From contig DAMBHY010000011.1 in assembly GCA_032068765.1 (NCBI GenBank), positions 1 through 64,000 of the forward strand: 64,000 nt of DNA, in the 5' to 3' direction. The notes below the pieces were generated by a model. That model had not been told where the DNA came from. It saw nothing but the letters and a program-made list of their open reading frames with translations, and did not search any database. Position numbers and translations under genes: made by a program. This DNA comes from DAMBHY01 sp032068765. Lineage in GTDB: Bacteria; Bacteroidota; Bacteroidia; Bacteroidales; Dysgonomonadaceae. This document shows positions 34,503-43,296 of this stretch, one piece after another (the stretch's first letter is position 1; each line of letters starts with the position of its first letter).

Positions 34503-35924
34503 TTACCACAACGGAGAAAATAATCGTAAAAATGATTCAAAGAATCTCGTAATTTTTGAACGTTTCAACCAATCTTTTAGTTGTGCTTCTTCACAATCTT
34601 GTAGGTCCTTTTCAAAAATTTCTATGGCTTGGGATGCAGTATTTTTGTCGTAAATGAATGCTTCAACTTCGAAGTTTTGATCAAAACTTCTTGCATCAAA
34701 ATTGGAAGACCCAATCAATGTTAAGGAATTATCGAAAACCATCAACTTGGAGTGCAAAAAACCTTTTGTGTAAAAGTATACTTTAACTCCGCACTTCAGC
34801 ATCGTTTTCACATATGAAAGTGAAGCCATTTGTACAAAATTGACATCTGATCTTTTGCTAACCATGATTCTTAAATCTACACCTCTGATAGCCGCTGCTT
34901 GAAGTGCTTCTATCATCGAATCGGGAGGCAGGAAATAAGGAGTTTGTATGTACGCTTTTTCCTTGGCATTATAAAGTGCCTGAATAATTCCGTGTGGTAT
35001 TTCGCGAAATTCTCTGGCAGGACCACTAGTTACAATTTGCATTGGGTTATTTCCAAAGCTATCTACAGTTGGAAAATACTTTCTGTCATTAATCATTGTC
35101 TGTGAAACAAAATACCAATCCAATAGAAATACAGACTGCAAACCATGAACGCCAACTCCATGGATACGCACATGTGTATCTCTCCAAATTCCCCAATCAA
35201 ATCCATTTACATATCGGTCTGCAAAGTTCATTCCTCCTATGTATCCGATTTCTCCGTCAATCACCACTATTTTACGATGATTACGGTAGTTAAGACGTGA
35301 AGTAATGTTTGGTAGTGCAAGTTTGAGGAATGGTTCAATTTCTATTCCGTTTACACGATATTTTTCAAAATGCCGTTTCTTAACTTTTTTTGAACCAAAA
35401 CTGTCGTAAATAATTCTAACTTCAACTCCTTCTTTAGCTTTTCTGATAAGTATTTCTTGTAGTTTTAGACCTAAAGTATCTTCTTCCAAAGCATAATATT
35501 CCAAATGAATATGGTGTTTGGCGTTTTCTATATCCTGAAACAAACTGTCAAATTTGGAAGTTCCATCCGTAAAGAAATCAACTTTATTGCCATTCAGCAG
35601 TTGCGCCTGATTCATCCCTAAAAGTAAATCAATTAACGATTTATGTTCTTCAGGACATGTTGTACTTATTGCATTCGCATCAACCAAACACATATCCTTT
35701 ATGTTCTTATACATTCTTTTGCTTATGAAATGCTTCCTTGCAAAATCCTGACCGAAAATAAGATACCAAATAACTCCGATAACGGGAAGAAATACAACTG
35801 CCAATACCCAGGCAACTGTCTTAATGGGGTTTCTATTTTCTGAAATTACAATCACAACAATTGCTAAAACTGATATGACGTATATCAATTCTAAAAACAG
35901 AGCTATGACATTTGCGGTATCCAT
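34503..35924 (-). CDS. cls: Cardiolipin synthase (phospholipase D type)
   Basis: This 473-residue enzyme makes cardiolipin from two phosphatidylglycerol molecules at the inner membrane. Two N-terminal membrane helices (residues ~8-28 and ~36-58) are followed by two HKD motifs: NHRKIVVIDGEIGYIGGMNFADRY and LHSKLMVFDNSLTLIGSSNFDARS. The length matches ClsA/ClsB types. Confidence 0.95.
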   Translation of the reverse strand: MDTANVIALFLELIYVISVLAIVVIVISENRNPIKTVAWVLAVVFLPVIGVIWYLIFGQDFARKHFISKRMYKNIKDMCLVDANAISTTCPEEHKSLIDLLLGMNQAQLLNGNKVDFFTDGTSKFDSLFQDIENAKHHIHLEYYALEEDTLGLKLQEILIRKAKEGVEVRIIYDSFGSKKVKKRHFEKYRVNGIEIEPFLKLALPNITSRLNYRNHRKIVVIDGEIGYIGGMNFADRYVNGFDWGIWRDTHVRIHGVGVHGLQSVFLLDWYFVSQTMINDRKYFPTVDSFGNNPMQIVTSGPAREFREIPHGIIQALYNAKEKAYIQTPYFLPPDSMIEALQAAAIRGVDLRIMVSKRSDVNFVQMASLSYVKTMLKCGVKVYFYTKGFLHSKLMVFDNSLTLIGSSNFDARSFDQNFEVEAFIYDKNTASQAIEIFEKDLQDCEEAQLKDWLKRSKITRFFESFLRLFSPLW

Positions 35925-35931
35925 AAAAAAA

Positions 35932-36930
35932 TTAAGAACGGTATTTACCTTCTTCTAAATCTTCTAAAATGTTTAAATATGACAAATAACGGCTTTGGCT
36001 AATATAATTTTCATCAACTCCTTTGATAACGGCGCATCCTGGATCGTTCAGGTGTAAACAGTTATTATATCTGCATTGATGAGAAAATCGGAAAATTTCA
36101 GGAAAATAATGTGCTATTTCGCTTTTCTCCATATCTATAATGCCGAAACCTTTAATTCCTGGCGTATCCACAATATATCCGCCTTCTTTCAACGGAATCA
36201 TTTCGGAGAAAGTTGTTGTGTGCATCCCTTTTTGGTGATATTCCGAAATTTTGCCCACTTTTCTGGAACTTTCTTCAACAATTTCATTTATCAGGCTTGA
36301 CTTTCCTACGCCTGAATGACCTGAAATCAATGTAGTTTTTCCTTTAACAAGTTGTCTAACTTCATCCAACCCTTCACCAGTTTTTGTCGAAATTTTCAAT
36401 GTTGAGTATCCAATGGTTTTATATAAATGAGTAAGACCATTCAAATAACTATAATCTAGTTCATCATACAAATCTATTTTGTTGAATACCAAACATACAG
36501 GGACTCTATATGCCTCAGCAGTAACCAAAAAACGGTCAATAAAAACGGTGGAAGTAATGGGTTCTTTGATGGTAACGATTAACAACGCCAAATCTATATT
36601 GGCTGCAAGAATATGAGAATGTTTTGAAAGATTGGAAGCCCTACGAAGAATGTAATTTTTTCGTTCCTCTATTTCGGTGATGTATGCCGAATTATCATCA
36701 TTAACACACAAAATTACATGATCGCCCACCACTACAGGACTTGTGCTGCGAATACCTTTTAGCCGAAAATTTCCTTTTGCTTGACAATATAATTCTTCTC
36801 CGGCATTGGTTTTCACTAAATAATTGTTACCCGTATTTTTAATGACCAATCCTTTTTCTTCACGACAAGGCGTGAAAAGGGATTGGTCATCATTGTCGGC
36901 AATCGACTTCTTTTTCTTTTTTTCTTTCAA
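35932..36930 (-). CDS. rsgA: Ribosome small-subunit-dependent GTPase RsgA
   Basis: This circularly permuted GTPase helps late 30S maturation. It has an N-terminal OB fold, then G4 (NKIDLYDE) before G1 (GHSGVGKSSLIN) and G3 (DTPGIKGFG), and a C-terminal zinc site (CRYNNCLHLNDPGC). At 332 residues it is near family length, with a Lys-rich start. It lies six bases from frr, so the two are likely cotranscribed. Confidence 0.95.
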   Translation of the reverse strand: MKEKKKKKSIADNDDQSLFTPCREEKGLVIKNTGNNYLVKTNAGEELYCQAKGNFRLKGIRSTSPVVVGDHVILCVNDDNSAYITEIEERKNYILRRASNLSKHSHILAANIDLALLIVTIKEPITSTVFIDRFLVTAEAYRVPVCLVFNKIDLYDELDYSYLNGLTHLYKTIGYSTLKISTKTGEGLDEVRQLVKGKTTLISGHSGVGKSSLINEIVEESSRKVGKISEYHQKGMHTTTFSEMIPLKEGGYIVDTPGIKGFGIIDMEKSEIAHYFPEIFRFSHQCRYNNCLHLNDPGCAVIKGVDENYISQSRYLSYLNILEDLEEGKYRS

Positions 36931-36936
36931 AATAAG

Positions 36937-37497
36937 TTATACTGTAAGAACTTCTTTTTCTTTTGCAGCAAACATTTCATCAATTTTCTTGATGTATTTG
37001 TCATGCAATTTTTGAATTTCAGCTTCTCCGTCTTTTCCCATATCTTCAGGAAGTCCGTTTTTCACTTCCTTTTTGATTTCATCAATGGCGTCCCGACGAG
37101 CATTTCTTATACTAATTTTTGCGTCTTCAGCTTCGTTTTTGGTTTGTTTTACCAATTGTTTACGTCTTTCTTCGGTGAGCGGTGGAATGCCAAGACGAAT
37201 TACTTCGCCGTTGTTTTCAGGCGTAATGCCTACTTCAGAATCCATAATTGCTTTTTCTATGACTTTCATCATCGATTTTTCCCATGCCTGAACAACAATT
37301 GTTTTGGCATCTGGTGTAGAAATATTTGCAACGTTAGAAAGTGGAACATTACTTCCATAATATTCTACCATTATTCCATCCAAAATATGTGCATTAGCTC
37401 TTCCGGCACGAATTCGAGAAAATGTTTCATCTAGAAACTCTACAGTCATCTGCATTTTTTCTTCCGCGTCTTTTTTAATTTTTGAAATTTCAGCCAT
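36937..37497 (-). CDS. frr: Ribosome recycling factor
   Basis: This 186-residue factor splits post-termination ribosomes together with EF-G. The family blocks FSRIRAGRANAHILDGI, VEYYGSNVPLSNVANIS and IRLGIPPLTEERRKQLVKQ are present. It lies 47 bp downstream of pyrH, the classical pyrH-frr neighbourhood. Confidence 0.97.
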   Translation of the reverse strand: MAEISKIKKDAEEKMQMTVEFLDETFSRIRAGRANAHILDGIMVEYYGSNVPLSNVANISTPDAKTIVVQAWEKSMMKVIEKAIMDSEVGITPENNGEVIRLGIPPLTEERRKQLVKQTKNEAEDAKISIRNARRDAIDEIKKEVKNGLPEDMGKDGEAEIQKLHDKYIKKIDEMFAAKEKEVLTV

Positions 37498-37544
37498 ATA
37501 TTTTATTTTTAAATTATTCAGTATAACAAAAATAGAAAAAAAAT

Positions 37545-38252
37545 CTACAAGTGCACATAGGTGCCAATATTTTCCCCCTGCATCAGTTTTTGAAGATTTC
37601 CGAAAGTATCCATATCAAAAACTACAATCGGCAAATTATTTTCTTTACACATCGTGGTGGCAGTTAGATCCATAATTTTTAGTCCGCGATTATAAATTTC
37701 GTCAAACGAAATTTTATCAAATTTTGTAGCTGATGCATCTTTCTCAGGGTCAGCCGTGTAAATGCCGTCTACTCTTGTACCTTTTAGCATTACATCAGCT
37801 TCAATCTCAATTCCACGAAGTGCGGAAGCTGTGTCAGTAGTGAAAAACGGATTTCCGGTACCTGCAGAGAAGATTGCAATTTCACCATTTTCTACGGCTT
37901 CAATTGCTTTCCACTTGGTATATAATTCACCTATCGGTTCCATACGAACAGCAGTAAATACCCTATTTTTTTGACCTTCTGAAGTTAACGCCGAACTCAA
38001 TGCTAAACTATTAATGACTGTTGCAAGCATTCCCATCTGGTCGCCTTTCACACGGTCAAAACCTTTTTGTGTGCCTTTCAGACCGCGAAAAATATTTCCG
38101 CCTCCAATCACAATCCCGATTTGTATGCCCATATCGGATATCGCCTTAATTTGTTTTGCGTAATCCTGAAGACGGTTTTCGTCAATCCCGTAGTTTTGTG
38201 TTCCCATAAGGGATTCGCCACTAAGTTTTAGTAATATTCTTTTGTACTTCAT
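37545..38252 (-). CDS. pyrH: UMP kinase
   Basis: This hexameric amino-acid-kinase-fold enzyme converts UMP to UDP. The 235-residue length and motifs KRILLKLSGESLMG, VIGGGNIFRG, GDQMGMLATVINSLAL and GTGNPFFTTDTASALRGIEI are diagnostic. It lies four bases from birA and upstream of frr. Confidence 0.97.
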   Translation of the reverse strand: MKYKRILLKLSGESLMGTQNYGIDENRLQDYAKQIKAISDMGIQIGIVIGGGNIFRGLKGTQKGFDRVKGDQMGMLATVINSLALSSALTSEGQKNRVFTAVRMEPIGELYTKWKAIEAVENGEIAIFSAGTGNPFFTTDTASALRGIEIEADVMLKGTRVDGIYTADPEKDASATKFDKISFDEIYNRGLKIMDLTATTMCKENNLPIVVFDMDTFGNLQKLMQGENIGTYVHL

Positions 38253-38256
38253 ATCT

Positions 38257-39009
38257 TTAGTTGTTGTTTATTACAAATTGAACTTCTTTAAAAGCATAAG
38301 CTTTCTTTTCTCCGCTTTCTTTTTCCAAAATTAATTGTCCTGAAGGTAAAATATTTTGAATCTTTGCTTTAAACTTACCCTCAGCATCTATAAATTCGTA
38401 GAAAGACTCACCATGATACAAATCTTTCATATATTCAGAATTTATAGAGTCTACAACGCCTCTTTTCGCGTTCTCATAAAGATGTTGATATTCTCTAATG
38501 ATTTCTCCCAATATTTTTTTTGTATCGAAAGTTCTGTTACAAATCTGATAAAGCGAAACAGGATTTGGCAAATTGTCGGGGAAAGATTCTTCGTTGATAT
38601 TTATTCCCATTCCAATCACTGATTGCTGTATTTTTGTATCCGCCAAATCGTTTTCAATCAACATTCCTGCTATTTTACAATCGTTCCAAAAGATATCATT
38701 TGGCCATTTGATTCTAATATCTTGTGTGTATTTACTCAGCACATTTTTTACCGACAACGCAGCGATTTTTGATATTAAAAATTGACTTTTGGCTTCAATA
38801 AAATTCGGATAAATAACGAGTGAAAAGAGTATATTTTTGTTAGGCGAAGAAAACCAACTGTTTCCTTTTTGTCCACGACCTCGCGTTTGAAAATCTGTAT
38901 ATACCACAGACCCTTCCACCGGATTTTCTTCTCTTCCCCATTTTTTGGCAAAAGTATTTGTGGAATCTGTATGTTCTAAATATAATAGGTTATCAACCCA
39001 ATCTGTCAT
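38257..39009 (-). CDS. birA: Biotin--[acetyl-CoA-carboxylase] ligase (BirA, no HTH)
   Basis: This 250-residue biotin protein ligase has the motif GRGQKGNSWFSSPNKN and the KWPNDIFWNDCKIAGMLIE block. It lacks the N-terminal DNA-binding domain of E. coli BirA, so it is a monofunctional ligase. A likely client is a biotin carboxylase such as the one needed for methylmalonyl-CoA decarboxylation, though none is in this window. It overlaps the yjbR-like gene by 17 bp. Confidence 0.93.
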   Translation of the reverse strand: MTDWVDNLLYLEHTDSTNTFAKKWGREENPVEGSVVYTDFQTRGRGQKGNSWFSSPNKNILFSLVIYPNFIEAKSQFLISKIAALSVKNVLSKYTQDIRIKWPNDIFWNDCKIAGMLIENDLADTKIQQSVIGMGININEESFPDNLPNPVSLYQICNRTFDTKKILGEIIREYQHLYENAKRGVVDSINSEYMKDLYHGESFYEFIDAEGKFKAKIQNILPSGQLILEKESGEKKAYAFKEVQFVINNN

Positions 39010-39352
39010 AATATTCTTTTTGAGTTTTCTTAGGTAATTTCTTGATTACCTCGTCAACTGAATGTTGTATTAGTTCATTTAATAAATCAGGCGTTGCGTA
39101 CTCCAAATAAACGGTATTCCAATAAGCTTTATTCATATGATAGCCTGGAACAATCCAGTTATAATTATCACGCAATTCTATTGCTTTCTGAGGCTCGCAC
39201 TTCAAATTGATGCAATGTCTTTCGGCATCTGTAGGAATAAGTGCGAACATTTTGCCGCAAACTTTAAATACCACAGTCACATCATCAAAAGGAGTGGAAA
39301 CTTCCGCACCTTTAATATTTTGACAATATAAGTAAACCGTTTCTATATCCAT
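38993..39352 (-). CDS. MmcQ/YjbR-family protein
   Basis: This 119-residue protein has the CyaY-like fold of the MmcQ/YjbR family: ETVYLYCQNIKGAEVSTPFDD, FKVCGKMFALIP, INLKCEPQKAIELRD and PGYHMNKAYWNTVYL. The family binds nucleic acid in some members, but no defined role is known. It overlaps birA by 17 bp and follows yraN by five bases. Confidence 0.9.
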   Translation of the reverse strand: MDIETVYLYCQNIKGAEVSTPFDDVTVVFKVCGKMFALIPTDAERHCINLKCEPQKAIELRDNYNWIVPGYHMNKAYWNTVYLEYATPDLLNELIQHSVDEVIKKLPKKTQKEYYDRLG

Positions 39353-39357
39353 CGTCT

Positions 39358-39717
39358 TTAAAATGCTAAGAAGGCATCATCAATATGGTCTATTTGAAAG
39401 TTTTTACCATCCCATACAATTCCGATAATGTCAAAACGAACAGGTTTATCTATATCTTTTTCAATAATATATTGATGGGCAGCTTCTATCATTCGTTTCT
39501 GACGTGATTTCCCTACAAAATCTTCAGGATTTCCCCATTGTGTTGAAGTTCTGGTTTTCACTTCTGCAAAAACCAAAAATTCATTATTCTCAGCAATAAT
39601 ATCAACCTCCAGCCCATAAAACATCCAGTTTTTTTCGACAATGGAATAACCGTTTTTCATGAGAAAGGCTGCCGCTTCCTCTTCACCACGTCTACCCAAT
39701 TCGTTATGCTGCGCCAT
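39358..39717 (-). CDS. yraN: YraN-family endonuclease-like protein
   Basis: This 119-residue protein of the UPF0102 family has a restriction-endonuclease-like fold: LGRRGEEEAAAFLMKNGYSIVEKNW, then the nuclease core EVDIIAENNEFLVFAEVKTR with the D...E-x-K pattern. The physiological function is unclear. It is the first gene of the minus-strand run down to ald. Confidence 0.93.
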   Translation of the reverse strand: MAQHNELGRRGEEEAAAFLMKNGYSIVEKNWMFYGLEVDIIAENNEFLVFAEVKTRTSTQWGNPEDFVGKSRQKRMIEAAHQYIIEKDIDKPVRFDIIGIVWDGKNFQIDHIDDAFLAF

Positions 39718-39840
39718 AGAATAATTGAATTATTGGTAAAAATACAAATTTACCCCCAAACAATTTCCTCATTGTTAAAAAAAAATGTTTTTTTGTATTC
39801 TATTATCAGCAAGTCAAATTAATTCTCCTGATTTTCGGAA

Positions 39841-40065
39841 ATGAAGATATTAAAAAGAAATATATCCCAACAACACAAGCCACGCACTAAAAAAGCAGAG
39901 TTCATGTTGTCGGATGAAGAATATGCCATCATTACTTTTTATCTAAAGAAATACAACATATCCAACCGCTCGCGATGGTTTAGGGAAACAATCATTACTC
40001 ATGTTCTCAAAAATATGGAGATGGACTATCCCACCCTGTTCCGCGAAAATGAAATGAGACGCTAA
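39841..40065 (+). CDS. Small protein, possible ribbon-helix-helix
   Basis: I do not recognise a named family. The 74-residue basic protein has a short strand-like segment (KKAEFMLSDEEYAIITFYL) followed by helices with NRSRWFRETIITHVL, which resembles a ribbon-helix-helix DNA-binding fold. It starts 11 bp before tadA and may be cotranscribed. It could be a small regulator. Confidence 0.55.
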   Translation: MKILKRNISQQHKPRTKKAEFMLSDEEYAIITFYLKKYNISNRSRWFRETIITHVLKNMEMDYPTLFRENEMRR

Positions 40066-40076
40066 AATAAAAGCTT

Positions 40077-40511
40077 ATGCTGGATGACGAATATTTCATG
40101 AAACAAGCTATCATCGAAGCTGAAAAGGCATTTGCTAAAGATGAAATTCCTATCGGCGCAGTTATTGTGTCGCAACAAAGAATCATTGCGCGTGCTCATA
40201 ATCTCACACAAAAATTGAATGACGTAACCGCTCATGCAGAAATGCAAAGCATCACGTCAGCTGAGGACGTTCTTGGAGGAAAATACCTGCAAGGTTGCAC
40301 TTTGTATGTAACGGTAGAACCTTGCCCGATGTGTGCCGGAGCATTGGGATGGTCGCAGATTTCGAGAATAGTGTATGGTGCAAAGGATGAAAAAAGAGGT
40401 TACTGCAAATTCTCTCCTTCACTCCTTCATCCCAAAACTATCGTGAAATCAGGCGTATTAGAAGAAGAATGCAGCGCATTGATGCAAAAGTTCTTTGCGA
40501 AGAAACGATAA
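40077..40511 (+). CDS. tadA: tRNA adenosine deaminase-like (TadA) nucleoside deaminase
   Basis: This 144-residue zinc deaminase has HAEMQSI (zinc His and catalytic Glu) and PCPMCAGAL (two zinc Cys). The family converts adenosine-34 to inosine in tRNA-Arg; close relatives are guanine or cytosine deaminases. The N-terminal DEYFMKQAIIEAEKAFAKDEIPIGAVIV supports TadA. Confidence 0.92.
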   Translation: MLDDEYFMKQAIIEAEKAFAKDEIPIGAVIVSQQRIIARAHNLTQKLNDVTAHAEMQSITSAEDVLGGKYLQGCTLYVTVEPCPMCAGALGWSQISRIVYGAKDEKRGYCKFSPSLLHPKTIVKSGVLEEECSALMQKFFAKKR

Positions 40512-40696
40512 TTCTCCAAGTATATTGAGACCTCAAAACACATTGCGCGAAATTCTATCAATCATCAGCAATACTGCTTTAAACTGCAATGCAATAATAA
40601 AATCTTATAGCGCGACCAAATACATATAGCTTATAGCTTCCAATTGTTAACAAACACTAAATAGATTGCAATTCTACCTATATTATTCATTATTAA

Positions 40697-41057
40697 TACC
40701 ATTGTCGAAAGCAATGGTACTTTCACAAATCGGTAAAAGTACCGTTGACAAAGACAACGCTCCATTACTAATCGGTAAAACGACTGTTGCGTTAAGCAAC
40801 GTTATAAAACAGGGTGGAAATTCTACCGTTGCGCTTATCAACGCTCTATTACATTAACGTACTATAACATTGTTTTCGGCAACGGTGCAAATACAGCTCA
40901 GATTTGGACCGTTGCCGAACGCAACGCTCCAAAAACAAAATAAAATAATAGATAAATGTTGCGCAATGGTGTAATTACTACTTGGTGATGATATATCTTT
41001 CTTGTGCAATGGTGTCAGAATGGTTTAAAATAGGACTGTTGTCTTTCGCAACGGTCC
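40697..41057. repeat. 42-bp periodic hairpin array (array 2)
   Basis: Seven units share GTTG (or ATTG), a 7-nt loop and CAAC (or CAAT). The left arms begin at 40701, 40744, 40786, 40828, 40869, 40911 and 41038. Spacings are 43, 42, 42, 41 and 42 bp, then about three periods; two degenerate units (near 40958 and 41003) fill the last gap with shortened loops. Unit 1 has TACCATTG/CAATGGTA where others have CCGTTG/CAACGG, a paired A-T for G-C change. The rest of each unit is poorly conserved. The array occupies most of an 816-bp gap between tadA and an HD-domain gene. Confidence 0.88.
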
Positions 41058-41327
41058 AAATCCGAGTTGGGAAAGGGCCATTAATTTAAGTTGATGCTTA
41101 TATTCTTTTTATAATACTTATTATATAAATTCTTAAACAGTGTAATTTACTAATTATTATGGTGATGAGTGTCAAACAATATACATATTTCCTTATTGTC
41201 ACAATAATATTTGGTGGAAAATCTATACTTAAATTTATGCTAATTGGATTTACATCATTAATTTTACGATTCTTTATGTATGGTATTTACTTTGTATTGA
41301 CCACATTTATATTCTGATTAATTATTT
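41058..41327. other. Gene-free remainder between array 2 and the HD gene
   Basis: This is AT-rich sequence with no recognised gene or clear hairpin. It leads into the HD-domain gene and probably holds its promoter, but I could not pick a convincing element. Confidence 0.4.
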
Positions 41328-41918
41328 ATGGATTCTCGTTTACAACAACAAATCAACTTTATACTCGAAGCCGACAAGCTTAAAACAGTTCTAAGAAGGA
41401 ACTTACTTACTGACGATTCTCGTCGAGAAAATAGTGCTGAACATAGTTGGCACAGCATTTTGATGGCACAGATTCTTTTTGAGTATGCCGATAATAAAAA
41501 CGAACTAGACTTACTGCATATAATCAAAATGATTACTATCCACGATATTGTGGAAGTGTATGCAGGTGACACTTTTATGTATGACGTTGAGGGTTACAAA
41601 GATAAATTTGATAGGGAAAATAAAGCAGCAATTGAAATTTTCGGACTGCTTCCCGAAGATCAAAGAAAAGAATATTACGAACTTTGGCTCGAATTTGAAA
41701 ATGAAGAAACTCCTAATGCGCAATTTGCAGCAATGACGGATAAGATGATGCCTGTTATTATCAATACATACAACGGAGGAACTAGTTGGCGCGAAGCTAA
41801 TATCTCTTGCGAACAGGTAATTGAGAGTCAAAAGAATATAGCAAACGGTCCTGAAGTATTCAAAAATCTGTTGCAAGAATTAATCGGCGTATGCCGCAAA
41901 AATGGTAATTTAGTTTAA
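41328..41918 (+). CDS. HD-domain hydrolase (YfbR-like)
   Basis: This 196-residue metal-dependent phosphohydrolase has the HD pattern NSAEHSWHSILMAQ, TIHDIVEVYAGD and a distal FAAMTDKMMPVI aspartate. Related proteins hydrolyse deoxynucleoside monophosphates. It starts 270 bp past repeat array 2 and ends 10 bp before the C26 peptidase gene. Confidence 0.88.
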   Translation: MDSRLQQQINFILEADKLKTVLRRNLLTDDSRRENSAEHSWHSILMAQILFEYADNKNELDLLHIIKMITIHDIVEVYAGDTFMYDVEGYKDKFDRENKAAIEIFGLLPEDQRKEYYELWLEFENEETPNAQFAAMTDKMMPVIINTYNGGTSWREANISCEQVIESQKNIANGPEVFKNLLQELIGVCRKNGNLV

Positions 41919-41928
41919 TTATATAGCT

Positions 41929-42978
41929 ATGAATAAAAAAATATTACTTCTGATACTTGGTTTGGTTCTTGGTTTGTCAGGAACAATTCAGGCAAAAAAA
42001 ATCACTAGAATAGCCCTGATGAATCCTTCAACCGGTGCTTTGAACAATGCGCTGAATCTTATCAATAAAAAATATCTGTATGCCGATAGCATTGTAATTG
42101 TTGGGTTGCTTCACGAATCGCAAAAAGAAACGCTCGCTGCATCCAAAGAATTTGTCTGTAAAAATAATATTCAGAATGTTGAATTCTTTGTTATCAAAGG
42201 TGATATTACTTTGAAGGAACTTTTTCAGGAAAACGCATGCAGTGCTGATTTTAGAAAGATATTTGAAACTACCGATGCGCTTATCCGCTTTGGTGGCGAT
42301 GATATTCCACCAAGTATTTACGGAGAAAAAATGTTTCTCAACACAGAGATTTATCCCAAATCTATGAACTGGCAGATTTCGCTTTTCTATCACTTTTTAG
42401 GCGGAAGTCAATCGGTTGATTCTCGACCATTTTTGGCGGAAAAACCGTCGTATCCAATCGTAGGCGTATGCCTTGGTATGCAGATGATGAATGTGGCTGC
42501 TGGCGGCACCATGTATCAGGATATTCCTTTTCAGATTTACAACATTACTACTTTTGAAGACTTGAATAAATTGGGAAACGAAAATATCCACCGTAATTTT
42601 TGGGAAAAGTTGGACAACGAAAATTCATATTCCTATATCCATTTTCATCCAATTAAAATCATAAAAAACAGTTTGTTGGATTTTCCGCGAAAAAATCAAT
42701 CACCAAAAGTTGCAAGTGTTCATCATCAGGCAGTAAAAAAATTGGGTAAGGATTTTGAAGTAATAGCAACTTCGATGGATGGAAAAGTCATAGAAGCTAT
42801 TCATCACAAAAGTTTTAGGAATGTTTATGGCATACAGTTTCACACAGATTTTTCGGAATTGTATGATGAAAACGAAGTTTTTCACATTGCTCCAAACAAT
42901 GATTATAAGGTCAGCAAAGAAACCGGAGATTTTCATCGGAATTTTTGGGTGGATTTTAGCAAAAGGTTACCAAAATAA
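41929..42978 (+). CDS. Exported class I glutamine amidotransferase-like (C26) hydrolase
   Basis: This 349-residue protein has a signal peptide (MNKKILLLILGLVLGLSGTIQA) and a gamma-glutamyl-gamma-aminobutyrate hydrolase/C26 fold. The nucleophile elbow is VGVCLGMQMMN (Cys), and the C-terminal FHTDFSELYD gives His and Glu. DALIRFGGDDIPPSIYG is typical of the family. It would cleave gamma-glutamyl bonds in the periplasm. Substrate is not known. Confidence 0.87.
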   Translation: MNKKILLLILGLVLGLSGTIQAKKITRIALMNPSTGALNNALNLINKKYLYADSIVIVGLLHESQKETLAASKEFVCKNNIQNVEFFVIKGDITLKELFQENACSADFRKIFETTDALIRFGGDDIPPSIYGEKMFLNTEIYPKSMNWQISLFYHFLGGSQSVDSRPFLAEKPSYPIVGVCLGMQMMNVAAGGTMYQDIPFQIYNITTFEDLNKLGNENIHRNFWEKLDNENSYSYIHFHPIKIIKNSLLDFPRKNQSPKVASVHHQAVKKLGKDFEVIATSMDGKVIEAIHHKSFRNVYGIQFHTDFSELYDENEVFHIAPNNDYKVSKETGDFHRNFWVDFSKRLPK

Positions 42979-43296
42979 AAATATTGATTCGTATTTGTGT
43001 ATAATTGTTTTTTAGAATTGTCTTATCATTACAAAGTGTCAACAAAGGTTGGATAGGTGACAGCCTTAAAATACATAACTAACCTCCCACACAACATTAT
43101 CAGGATAATCGAATAGCAAAATGTCGAAAAATAATTGACTTTTAATACGTAATTTATCCTTTAAAAAAAGTATTTATATTATTTTTTTTTCTAATTTTGA
43201 CGCCAATTAGCGGGTTAAACTTCTCACTTTAAAATCTGAAGAAAAACTGCGCAATACTTCTAATATTATATTAACTGTTTAAATAATTATTCTATT
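42979..43296. other. Gene-free region upstream of pntAA
   Basis: No gene is seen. TAATTTTG at 43192-43199 matches the -7 box but has no TTG at the right distance, so it is a weak promoter candidate. It would give a leader of about 90 nt. Confidence 0.4.

Noticed and set aside
40666..40857. 63-residue protein on the plus strand across array 2
   Set aside because: Same reason as above; there is no ribosome-binding site and the stems, not codons, are conserved.
40697..41057. CRISPR array
   Set aside because: Repeats are short and imperfect, the spacer parts are not sharply bounded, and no cas gene is present. The conserved element is a tiny hairpin.
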